Made by a program: the position numbers and the translations under genes | Source: Pseudomonas chlororaphis subsp. piscium | GTDB taxonomy: Bacteria > Pseudomonadota > Gammaproteobacteria > Pseudomonadales > Pseudomonadaceae | Direction of reading: 5' to 3' | Length of the DNA stretch: 64,000 nt | NCBI RefSeq assembly: GCF_003850345.1 | Contig: NZ_CP027707.1 | Location: 5,580,001 to 5,644,000 of the forward strand | Shown here: positions 1 through 6,539 of the stretch, piece after piece | Layout: each line of letters opens with the position of its first letter | How positions within the stretch are numbered: the stretch's first letter is position 1 | Notes under the pieces: model-generated | Told to the model about the DNA's origin: nothing | Databases searched by the model: none | Seen by the model: the letters and a program-made list of their open reading frames with translations, nothing else

Positions 1-527
1 CCAACCAGAGCATTGCCGTGGATCTGCGGATCATTGCCGCGACCAAGCCGGACCTGCTGGACGAAGCCCGCGCCGGGCGTTTTCGCGAGGACCTGGCTTA
101 CCGCCTGAACGTCGCACAGCTGCGCCTGCCGCCGCTGCGGGATCGGCGCGAGGACATCCCGCTGCTGTACGAACATTTCGCCCACGCCGCCGCCGAGCGC
201 CTGGGCCGCGGCGTCGCGCCCCTGAGCGGGGCGCAGTTGAGCCGCCTGCTGAGCCACGACTGGCCGGGCAACGTGCGCGAGCTGGCCAACGTCGCCGAAC
301 GCCAGGTACTCGGCCTGGGCGAGCCGGAGCCGGAAAGCATCGACCCCGGCCAGTCCCTGGCCGCGCAGCAGGAAGCCTTCGAGGCGCAATGCCTGCGGGC
401 CGCGCTGACCCGGCACAAGGGCGACATCAAGGCGGTGCTCAATGAGCTGCAGCTGCCGCGCCGCACCTTCAATGAAAAGATGCAGCGCCATGGGTTGGCG
501 CGGGAGATGTTTCTCGGGGAGGAGTGA
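1..527 (+). CDS. Sigma-54 response regulator/enhancer-binding protein, C-terminal part (start outside window)
   Basis: The reading frame is open at the left edge, so only the last ~175 residues are present. Visible parts are the end of the AAA+ domain (REDLAYRLNV, RREDIPLL, WPGNVREL) and a C-terminal Fis-type helix-turn-helix (GDIKAVLNELQLPRRTFNEKM). This is the architecture of DctD/MifR-type activators, which hydrolyse ATP to open sigma-54 promoters. The next gene is a dicarboxylate-type MFS permease preceded by a sigma-54 promoter, so this protein probably activates it in response to a partner histidine kinase to the left. The receiver domain and GAFTGA loop lie outside the window, so exact family membership is unproven. 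Confidence 0.88.
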   Translation, partial: NQSIAVDLRIIAATKPDLLDEARAGRFREDLAYRLNVAQLRLPPLRDRREDIPLLYEHFAHAAAERLGRGVAPLSGAQLSRLLSHDWPGNVRELANVAERQVLGLGEPEPESIDPGQSLAAQQEAFEAQCLRAALTRHKGDIKAVLNELQLPRRTFNEKMQRHGLAREMFLGEE

Positions 528-559
528 TGCCCGAGGAGATGTTTTATCCGGGCCATCCC

Positions 560-624
560 TATCGCGGGCAAGCCTCGCTCCGACTGTAGGAGCGAGCGGG
601 CGGCGATCCGACTTGCCCGCGATA
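560..624. repeat. Fluorescens-type palindromic intergenic repeat
   Basis: Perfect 13-base outer arms (560-572 and 612-624, tatcgcgggcaag / cttgcccgcgata) enclose a second inverted pair (575-581 with 589-595). A related element with the same arm sequence is at 2199-2246. Such elements are scattered through P. fluorescens-group intergenic regions and are not transposons by themselves. Confidence 0.8.
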
Positions 625-652
625 GCATCCTCACAAACGCCGCTCAGTCGGC

Positions 653-697
653 AAATTTCCGCTCACGCACTCCAAGAAATGAGCGGATTTCCGCTCA
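653..697. promoter_or_regulatory. Probable upstream activator sites for the sigma-54 regulator
   Basis: A near-perfect 18-base palindrome at 680-697 (tgagcgga-tt-tccgctca) is accompanied by a third half-site, ttccgctca, at 657-665. It lies 42 bases upstream of the -24 element, within the usual range for enhancer-binding-protein sites. I infer it is bound by the product of the upstream regulator gene; binding is not shown by the sequence. Confidence 0.6.
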
Positions 698-738
698 TCG
701 ATTTCTCAAGACCCTTCTAAACCGGGCCTCTCGGCTCC

Positions 739-754
739 TGGCACAGCTCCTGCT
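739..754 (+). promoter_or_regulatory. Sigma-54 (-24/-12) promoter of kgtP
   Basis: TGGCAC at 739-744 and CTGCT at 750-754 give GG and GC dinucleotides separated by exactly 10 bases, the invariant sigma-54 spacing. It reads towards the permease starting at 816 and sits behind the palindromic activator sites. Confidence 0.8.
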
Positions 755-815
755 ATAGCCCCTGCAGGCTGCGTTTCGGCGCGCTCCACAAAAACAATTA
801 AATGAAGGATCCGTC

Positions 816-2138
816 ATGGATAACTCGCAAACCCTGCCTCTTGGGGCGGCAGCTGCGCCTGCCAAAGAAAAGACCACCGCCAGTCGCCTGAAATCGATCT
901 TCAGCGGTTCGGTCGGCAACATGGTCGAGTGGTACGACTGGTACGTCTACGCCGCCTTCTCCCTGTACTTCGCCAAAGTCTTCTTCCCCAAAGGCGACAC
1001 CACCGCCCAACTGCTCAACACCGCCGCGATCTTCGCCGTGGGCTTCCTGATGCGGCCGATCGGCGGCTGGCTGATGGGGCTCTACGCTGACCGCAAGGGC
1101 CGCAAGGCCGCGTTGATGGCCTCGGTGCTGCTGATGTGCTTCGGCTCCCTGATCATCGCCCTGACTCCCGGCTACGAAACCATCGGCGTCGGCGCCCCGA
1201 TCCTGCTGGTCCTGGCGCGCCTGATGCAGGGCCTGTCGGTCGGCGGCGAATACGGCACCTCGGCCACCTACCTCAGCGAGATGGCGACCAAGGAACGTCG
1301 CGGCTTCTTCTCCAGCTTCCAGTACGTGACCCTGATCTCCGGCCAGCTCATCGCCCTGGCGGTCCTGATCGTGCTGCAGAACGTGCTGACCACCGAAGAG
1401 CTGCAATCCTGGGGCTGGCGCATTCCGTTCGGTATCGGCGCCCTGTGCGCGGTCGTAGCGCTGTACCTGCGTCGCGGCATGGAAGAAACCGAGTCCTTCA
1501 CCAAGAAGAAGGAAAAGCCGAAAGAAAGCCTGATGCGTACCCTGATGCGTCATCCGAAAGAGCTGATGACAGTGGTCGGCCTGACCATGGGCGGCACCCT
1601 GGCCTTCTACACCTACACCACCTACATGCAGAAATACCTGGTGAACACCGTCGGCATGAGCATCTCCGACTCCACCACCATTTCCGCGGCGACCCTGTTC
1701 CTGTTCATGTGCCTGCAACCGGTGGTCGGTGCGCTGTCGGACAAGATCGGCCGCCGTCCGATCCTGATCGCCTTCGGCATCCTCGGCACCATTTTCACCG
1801 TGCCGATCCTCACCACCCTGCACACCGTCCAGAGCTGGTGGGGCGCGTTCTTCCTGATCATGGCGGCGCTGATCATCGTCAGCGGCTATACCTCGATCAA
1901 CGCGGTGGTCAAGGCCGAGCTGTTCCCGACCGAGATCCGCGCCCTGGGCGTGGGCCTGCCCTACGCGCTGACCGTATCGATCTTCGGCGGCACCGCCGAA
2001 TACATCGCACTGTGGTTCAAGAGCATCGGCATGGAAACCGGCTACTACTGGTATGTCACCGCCTGCATCGCCGTGTCACTGCTGGTCTACATCACCATGA
2101 AAGACACCCGCAAACACTCGCGGATCGAGACTGACTGA
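816..2138 (+). CDS. kgtP: MFS alpha-ketoglutarate/dicarboxylate permease
   Basis: A 440-residue inner-membrane symporter of the metabolite:H+ branch of the MFS. It has the family signature GNMVEWYDWYVY (residues 34-45), the loop motif DRKGRKAA after helix 2, and a repeat of it (DKIGRRP) in the second half, with ~12 hydrophobic segments. Length matches KgtP/PcaT-type carriers, which import 2-oxoglutarate or related dicarboxylates. The start is set by GAAGGA six bases before the ATG. The sigma-54 promoter and palindromic sites upstream, and a sigma-54 activator gene next door, point to substrate-induced expression. The exact substrate cannot be read from sequence. Confidence 0.85.
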   Translation: MDNSQTLPLGAAAAPAKEKTTASRLKSIFSGSVGNMVEWYDWYVYAAFSLYFAKVFFPKGDTTAQLLNTAAIFAVGFLMRPIGGWLMGLYADRKGRKAALMASVLLMCFGSLIIALTPGYETIGVGAPILLVLARLMQGLSVGGEYGTSATYLSEMATKERRGFFSSFQYVTLISGQLIALAVLIVLQNVLTTEELQSWGWRIPFGIGALCAVVALYLRRGMEETESFTKKKEKPKESLMRTLMRHPKELMTVVGLTMGGTLAFYTYTTYMQKYLVNTVGMSISDSTTISAATLFLFMCLQPVVGALSDKIGRRPILIAFGILGTIFTVPILTTLHTVQSWWGAFFLIMAALIIVSGYTSINAVVKAELFPTEIRALGVGLPYALTVSIFGGTAEYIALWFKSIGMETGYYWYVTACIAVSLLVYITMKDTRKHSRIETD

Positions 2139-2146
2139 CCCGCAAT

Positions 2147-2177
2147 AAAAAGCGCGAGGGTGCAAGGCCCTCGCGCT
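2147..2177. terminator. Intrinsic terminator between kgtP and the DUF347 gene
   Basis: Perfect 10-bp stem (2151-2160 with 2168-2177) with a 7-base loop. The U-run reads best on the minus strand (aaaaa on plus before the stem), but the hairpin can serve both converging transcripts. Confidence 0.7.
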
Positions 2178-2198
2178 GTGGTGTCATCAGGTAAAGCC

Positions 2199-2246
2199 TA
2201 TCGCGGGCAAGCCTCGCGCCTACAGAAGCGGGGCTTGCCCGCGATA
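2199..2246. repeat. Fluorescens-type palindromic intergenic repeat
   Basis: Perfect 15-base inverted arms (2199-2213 and 2232-2246) with the same outer arm sequence as the element at 560-624. It lies between two convergent genes. Confidence 0.8.
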
Positions 2247-2269
2247 ACCGCAACGCGGCGCTCGGCTCA

Positions 2270-3025
2270 TCACCCCAACTCAGCCGCCACCTGCCGCTCG
2301 CTACGGTTCTTGTAGTACGAAGCCCCGGCAATCATCACCAGCAGAATCCCCGCCAGGACCGCCGACGAGCCGATGGTGCCGAAGTCCAGTCCACCCTTCT
2401 CCAGGGGCTTGGTCAGGAAGTCGCCCAGGGTCGCGCCGAACGGCCGGGTCAGCACGAACGCCACCCAGAACAGCAGTACCGAGGAGATCCGGGTGCAGTA
2501 CTTGAGCACGACCACCAGGGCTATGGTCGAACCGATCAGCAACGCGCCACCGGCAAACCCCAGCCCCGAGTCGTCCGCCAGGTAGTCCCCCAGCGCCGTG
2601 CCCAGGGTGTTGGAAAACAGGATCGCCATCCAATAGAACAGCTCGCCGCGCAGGGTCTGGATCTTGTTGACGTTGAGCGGATCGCCGCTCAGGCGCCAGA
2701 CCGCGAAGATCGCCAGCAGGATCGCAATCAGGATCGCCGAGCCGGTGGCATACCCCAGGCCCAGGGTGCGGTCCATGAAGTCCGACATGGTGGTGCCGGC
2801 AGTGCTGGTGGAGAGGATCACGATCCAGTACAGCACCGGGTTGTAGGTTTTCGAGAACAGCTGGGTGACCAGGGTCAGCAGGAACACGCTGATCAGGATC
2901 ATCGAGCTGATGGCGTAACCGACATTCAGGGTCATCGACAGCAAGTCGCCGGCGGTTTCCCCGAGGGTCGTCGCGCAGATTTTCATGACCCAGAACGCCA
3001 GGGTGATCTGAGGGAGTTTATTCAT
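2270..3025 (-). CDS. Four-repeat integral membrane protein, COG4705/DUF347 family
   Basis: Almost entirely hydrophobic, ~251 residues. Four internal repeats are visible, each with a G-x-x-x-x-D or G-D element followed by L-G/Y: GETAGDLL, GTTMSDFM, GTALGDYL, GATLGDFL. This matches the family described as four DUF347 repeats with two membrane helices each. No function is established. I chose the second ATG (MNKLPQ) because GGAG lies 11 bases ahead of it; the ATG nine bases further upstream would leave only two bases after GGAG. A sequence strongly resembling a ColR box lies 80 bases upstream, suggesting envelope- or metal-stress control. Confidence 0.8.
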   Translation of the reverse strand: MNKLPQITLAFWVMKICATTLGETAGDLLSMTLNVGYAISSMILISVFLLTLVTQLFSKTYNPVLYWIVILSTSTAGTTMSDFMDRTLGLGYATGSAILIAILLAIFAVWRLSGDPLNVNKIQTLRGELFYWMAILFSNTLGTALGDYLADDSGLGFAGGALLIGSTIALVVVLKYCTRISSVLLFWVAFVLTRPFGATLGDFLTKPLEKGGLDFGTIGSSAVLAGILLVMIAGASYYKNRSERQVAAELG

Positions 3026-3104
3026 TCGCAGCATTGCTCCAGGGCTCGATTGAGGACGGTCCGTCTTGGACTTCTATGTCGGAGCGAAGGCTGCGGGGCG
3101 AGCG

Positions 3105-3120
3105 GTGAAAAATAGGTAAG
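3105..3120 (-). promoter_or_regulatory. Putative ColR-binding site upstream of the DUF347 gene
   Basis: On the minus strand the 16-mer CTTACCTATTTTTCAC fits the recalled P. putida ColR consensus YYNA(C/G)NNYTTTTTCAC at all but one position. Its end is 80 bases from the start codon of the DUF347 gene. The consensus is quoted from memory and binding is untested. Confidence 0.5.
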
Positions 3121-3133
3121 TGGCGGATGAAAA

Positions 3134-3161
3134 AACCGTTGATCACGATTTTTCAACGGTT
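3134..3161 (-). terminator. Hairpin with U-run in the DUF347 upstream region
   Basis: Perfect 9-bp inverted repeat (aaccgttga / tcaacggtt) with a 10-base loop, followed on the minus strand by six T. It looks like an intrinsic terminator or attenuator oriented towards the DUF347 gene, although no gene on the minus strand lies to its right. In the rest of 3026-3399 I see only the ColR-like box and AT-rich sequence before the next gene. Confidence 0.45.
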
Positions 3162-3399
3162 CGAACAGGTTAATGATCGGTTAATGCCCTGCCCGCATTC
3201 TGCCCCCATCGAAATCGGTGTCGGCGCGTCAAACGCGGCAGAAGCAGGAAAGAGGCTTTATGCAGGTATTTCTGGTGCCACAAACATCGATTAAATCGAT
3301 ATTTCTAAGCATTTATTTGCGCTTTTTAATCAAATTAACTGGCGTAGTATCTATTCCACACCCACTGCACAAAACGTCAACGAACCTGGAGTGACCACC

Positions 3400-3747
3400 A
3401 TGAAAAGCAAACTGATCCTCGCCCTGACCCTTTCCGTACTGGCTGCCAACACCTTCGCCGCCGATGGCTACGACCGCACCGGCTCGGCCACTTTCACCTC
3501 GGGCAGCTCGACCAGCGCCAGCCTGGCTTCCGACGGCTTCAATCGCACCGGTACCGCCGCCGCTATCGCCGCCGACGGTTTCGACCACACTGGCACCGCA
3601 GGCGCAGTTGCTTCTGATGGCTTCGATCACACCGGTACCGCAGGCGCAGGCGCAGTCGCCTCCGATGGTTTCGATCGCACCGGCACCGCCGACGCAATCG
3701 CTGCCGATGGTTTCGATCGCACCGGAACTGCCGCCACCATCGGCTAA
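3400..3747 (+). CDS. Small secreted protein with DG-F-D-R-T-G-T-A repeats
   Basis: A 115-residue protein starting at the ATG eight bases after CTGGAG; a GTG nine bases upstream is a worse start. Residues 1-20 form a Sec signal peptide ending in NTFA-A. The mature part is six imperfect copies of D-G-[YF]-[DN]-[RH]-T-G-[ST]-A joined by alanine-rich spacers of varying length. There is no Cys, no enzyme motif and no membrane segment after the signal. I do not recognise an assigned function. Related repeat proteins seem to occur in other Pseudomonas. The regular G-T-A/D-G-F spacing suggests a repetitive periplasmic or extracellular structural or binding protein. Confidence 0.8.
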   Translation: MKSKLILALTLSVLAANTFAADGYDRTGSATFTSGSSTSASLASDGFNRTGTAAAIAADGFDHTGTAGAVASDGFDHTGTAGAGAVASDGFDRTGTADAIAADGFDRTGTAATIG

Positions 3748-3766
3748 CCCTCAGGGATGCCCCGCA

Positions 3767-3784
3767 GCCCGGCTTCGGCCGGGC
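3767..3784 (+). terminator. Terminator hairpin with TTCG tetraloop
   Basis: Seven-bp GC stem (gcccggc / gccgggc) closed by ttcg, 20 bases after the repeat-protein stop. The downstream sequence is only moderately T-rich. Confidence 0.6.
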
Positions 3785-3889
3785 CTAGTTGTTTCTGGCC
3801 CGGGGAAAACCGCACGCCGCAAGCTGGCATTCACTTTCAATGGCTTGCACTATGACGGCCTTCCCTCTTTGTCCGCGCAAGAGCCTGTC

Positions 3890-4519
3890 ATGTCCGAAGA
3901 CATCCATTACTACGAACCCGCCCAGGGCCACGGCCTGCCCCACGATCCGTTCAACGCCATCGTCGGCCCGCGCCCGATCGGCTGGATTTCCTCCCAGGAC
4001 CTGCAAGGCCGGTTGAACCTGGCGCCCTACAGTTTTTTCAACGCCTTCAATTACATTCCTCCGATCATCGGTTTCTCCAGCGTCGGTCGCAAAGACAGCC
4101 TGAACAACATCGAGCAGACCGGCGAGTTCGCCTGGAACCTCGCCACCCGCCCGCTGGCCGAGCAGATGAACCAGAGCTGCGCGGCCGTATCGGCCGAGGT
4201 CAATGAATTCGAACTGGCGGGGCTGACGCCCGCGACCTCGAAGGTGATTGCTGTGCCGCGGGTAGCCGAAAGCCCGGTGTCCTTCGAGTGCAAGGTCACC
4301 CAGATCATTCAACTGCAGCGCGCGGATCAGGAGTTGGTGCCCAGCTGGCTGATCCTCGGCGAGGTGGTCGCCGTGCATATCGCCAAATGGCTGCTCAAGG
4401 ATGGGATATACGACACCGCCGCGGCAGAACCGATTCTGCGCGGCGGCGGGCCGGCGGATTATTTCCAACTGGGGCCAGAGGCCTTGTTCAAGATGTTCCG
4501 CCCGGGGGCGGTCAGGTAG
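3890..4519 (+). CDS. Flavin reductase-like domain protein
   Basis: A 209-residue cytoplasmic protein of the FMN-binding split-barrel family (flavin reductase-like, PF01613 type). Supporting sequence: N-terminal PFNAIVGPRPIGWISS, the conserved start of the FMN fold; LNLAPYSFFNAFNY; and a central SPVSFECKVTQI strand. I start at the ATG (MSEDIHYYEP) because it begins the conserved domain; the frame stays open much further upstream, but that part overlaps the preceding gene. The ribosome-binding site is weak (aagag). Family members bind FMN and may reduce flavin or act on unknown substrates. No partner oxygenase is adjacent. Confidence 0.85.
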   Translation: MSEDIHYYEPAQGHGLPHDPFNAIVGPRPIGWISSQDLQGRLNLAPYSFFNAFNYIPPIIGFSSVGRKDSLNNIEQTGEFAWNLATRPLAEQMNQSCAAVSAEVNEFELAGLTPATSKVIAVPRVAESPVSFECKVTQIIQLQRADQELVPSWLILGEVVAVHIAKWLLKDGIYDTAAAEPILRGGGPADYFQLGPEALFKMFRPGAVR

Positions 4520-4562
4520 CTTCTCAGATCAACTAGTTTCTCAGATCAGATTGCTGCCCGGA

Positions 4563-4802
4563 TCAGGCCGTTTCCCAGGCCAGTTCGCCGTCTTCGTTCA
4601 CGTCGATCAACTGCTCAAGCTTCTGCGCGGCAGCCTGGTCGGCGTCGTGGGCGGTCTTGAATTTCTGGTCGTCCAGAACCTTGTGAAAGCGCGGTGCCCC
4701 TGAACCACCCAGGGCCTTGACCGCGATGGCGGCGCTGTAGCCCCCTTCACCTGGAACCACGGCGGAAACCGCTTCGTATGCTGCAAACTCTTTACGTGCC
4801 AT
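4563..4802 (-). CDS. Small conserved hypothetical protein
   Basis: A 79-residue hydrophilic, acidic protein (MARKEFAAYE to GELAWETA) with no signal peptide or membrane segment. I chose the internal ATG because AGGA lies eight bases upstream. No family with a known function is recognised. It lies 42 bases downstream of the ABM-domain gene on the same strand, so the two may be co-transcribed. Confidence 0.65.
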   Translation of the reverse strand: MARKEFAAYEAVSAVVPGEGGYSAAIAVKALGGSGAPRFHKVLDDQKFKTAHDADQAAAQKLEQLIDVNEDGELAWETA

Positions 4803-4844
4803 GTTGCTGATCCTGGCCAATGGAAAGTCGGCCATTCTAAACCC

Positions 4845-5210
4845 TCAGCTGGCCAGCTGGTGTACCGGTGCCCCGTTCAGTTGCGCGTATTCGCCTTCGG
4901 CCTGGGCCGCCGAGACGTCGCTGAAGGTATGGAAATCCAGGCTGTTGACCACCAGGTCCTGGACCAGCTCGGCGAATATCGCCATGGCCGGCGAGCAGAA
5001 GTAATCGGTCATCGCCTGCTGGCTGCTCCAGAATCCGGATACCAGCCACAAATCAGCGTCGCACTGCGAATGCTGCAAGGCGAACTGCAGGCAACCTGTG
5101 GCCTGGCGGGATGGTTCGATCAGACTGCTCAAGCGAGCACCCAACTCGGTTGAGCGACCGGCGCGGGCGCGGACGAATGCCATGTGGCTGACGGGAATAT
5201 GCGTGGACAT
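4845..5210 (-). CDS. Antibiotic-biosynthesis-monooxygenase (ABM) domain protein
   Basis: A 121-residue single-domain protein. The sequence after MSTHIPVSHMAFVRARAG (residues 1-18) has the ABM ferredoxin-like pattern: SSLIEPSRQATGCLQFALQ, then WLVSGFWSSQQAMTDYF, then a C-terminal strand. Such proteins are small dimeric oxygenases or quinol/heme-related enzymes, and many are uncharacterised. The start is fixed by GGGAGG seven bases before the ATG. The 331-base gap to the next gene, read in the opposite direction, should hold both promoters. Confidence 0.75.
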   Translation of the reverse strand: MSTHIPVSHMAFVRARAGRSTELGARLSSLIEPSRQATGCLQFALQHSQCDADLWLVSGFWSSQQAMTDYFCSPAMAIFAELVQDLVVNSLDFHTFSDVSAAQAEGEYAQLNGAPVHQLAS

Positions 5211-5541
5211 GTGCGACCCTCCCAGGGTGGTGTCGAGGCAGCCATGGGACGGGCTGCGACAGGATCCAAGATTAAGCGCCCGGCGCAACGGCCGTTAGTC
5301 GATTCCTGCCAGCGTATTGCACAATCCTGCGAACCTGATTTGAGAGCAGCGGATCCAGCCCCTCCCGCGGGGAAAAAACCACAACGTTGTTTCAAGCAAG
5401 TGACAGCCCGCGTACAGGACTCTGCTCTGCTCACGCGCGCACGCGTGGCAGGATCAGGCAAGATTTACGCAGGAATCGCCTACCCCTGGCGCTTGCACAA
5501 ATTTAAGCTGTGGCCATCGCAATCTTCCCGGAGGGGCCTTC

Positions 5542-6471
5542 ATGTCATCGCTCGAAACCCAGCAGCCGCCACTGGATGCGGAAATGGAAAAACAGCGGGC
5601 GGAGCTGGCCGGGATCATTGCTCGCAACACCGGCGAAGACGGCAGCTATGCCACGGCGATCCAGTCGCTGTTCGTCTCGCGCTACAGCCACTCCCATGAT
5701 TTCGCCTCGGTGCTGGCCCAACCGGCCCTGTGCATCATGGCCCAGGGTCGCAAGGAAGTACGGCTGGCCGACGAGGAGTTCAACTACGACCCGCTCAACT
5801 ACCTGGTGGTCTCGGTTTCCATGCCATTGAGCGGACGCCTGGCCGATGTCTCGCCGCTGGAACCGGTCCTCGCCCTGCGCCTGGACATCGACCCGGCCGA
5901 AATCAGCACGCTGATCGCCGATGCCGGGCCGCTGGGGGTGCCGAACCGTCCTGTCGGCCGTGGCCTGTATGTGGAACGCCTGGATACGCCGATGCTCGAC
6001 GCCGTGCTGCGCCTGACCCGCCTGCTGGATACGCCCAAAGACATCGCCATGCTCGCGCCGCTGATTCGTCGGGAGATTCTCTACCGGCTGCTGCGCAGCC
6101 CCCAGGGCCACCGGTTGTATGAGATCGCCATCGCCAACAGCCAGGGCCACCGGGTCAGCCAGGCCATCAAATGGCTGAACGGCAATTACGAGCAACCGCT
6201 GCGCATCGACGATCTGGCGCGCGGGGTGAACCTCAGCGTGTCCACCCTGCACCACCGCTTCAAGGCCATGACTGCCATGAGCCCCTTGCAGTATCAGAAA
6301 CAACTGCGCCTGCAGGAAGCCCGGCGCCTGATGCTGACTGAAGGGCTGGAAGCGTCCGCCGCCGGTTACCGGGTCGGCTACGAAAGCCCCTCACAGTTCA
6401 GCCGCGAATACAGCCGCCAGTTCGGCGCTCCGCCGCTGCGGGATATGGCGCGCCTGCGCAGCAGCGTCTGA
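5542..6471 (+). CDS. AraC-family transcriptional regulator
   Basis: 309 residues. The N-terminal half matches the AraC_N type sensing domain (FASVLAQPALCIMAQGRKEV, residues ~54-73). The C-terminal ~100 residues carry two helix-turn-helix motifs (LRIDDLARGVNLSVSTLHHRFKA and AAGYRVGYESPSQFSREYSRQFG). A strong Shine-Dalgarno, GGAGG, precedes the ATG. The divergent neighbour is the ABM-domain gene, a natural candidate target. The upstream gap (5211-5541) shows no obvious repeat or RNA. Confidence 0.88.
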   Translation: MSSLETQQPPLDAEMEKQRAELAGIIARNTGEDGSYATAIQSLFVSRYSHSHDFASVLAQPALCIMAQGRKEVRLADEEFNYDPLNYLVVSVSMPLSGRLADVSPLEPVLALRLDIDPAEISTLIADAGPLGVPNRPVGRGLYVERLDTPMLDAVLRLTRLLDTPKDIAMLAPLIRREILYRLLRSPQGHRLYEIAIANSQGHRVSQAIKWLNGNYEQPLRIDDLARGVNLSVSTLHHRFKAMTAMSPLQYQKQLRLQEARRLMLTEGLEASAAGYRVGYESPSQFSREYSRQFGAPPLRDMARLRSSV

Positions 6472-6497
6472 CGGGCACAATGACCGAAAATTGAAAA

Positions 6498-6532
6498 CCC
6501 CATGCCTCCTGGCGAGGCATGGGGTGTTTTTT
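6498..6532. terminator. Intrinsic terminator between convergent genes
   Basis: Perfect 10-bp stem (ccccatgcct / aggcatgggg) with a 7-base loop, followed by tgtttttt on plus and by a T-rich stretch on minus. It probably ends both the araC-type gene and the aldehyde dehydrogenase transcript. Confidence 0.85.
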
Positions 6533-6539
6533 GCGCGGC

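Noticed and set aside
798..1823. Long minus-strand open frame opposite kgtP
   Set aside because: It is rich in Gln, His, Gly and Asp, the signature of an antisense shadow of a GC-rich gene, and the plus strand carries an intact MFS protein.
3026..3160. yybP-ykoY-type manganese riboswitch upstream of the DUF347 gene
   Set aside because: I searched the minus-strand leader for the conserved riboswitch core and did not find it; only a simple hairpin and a ColR-like box are present.
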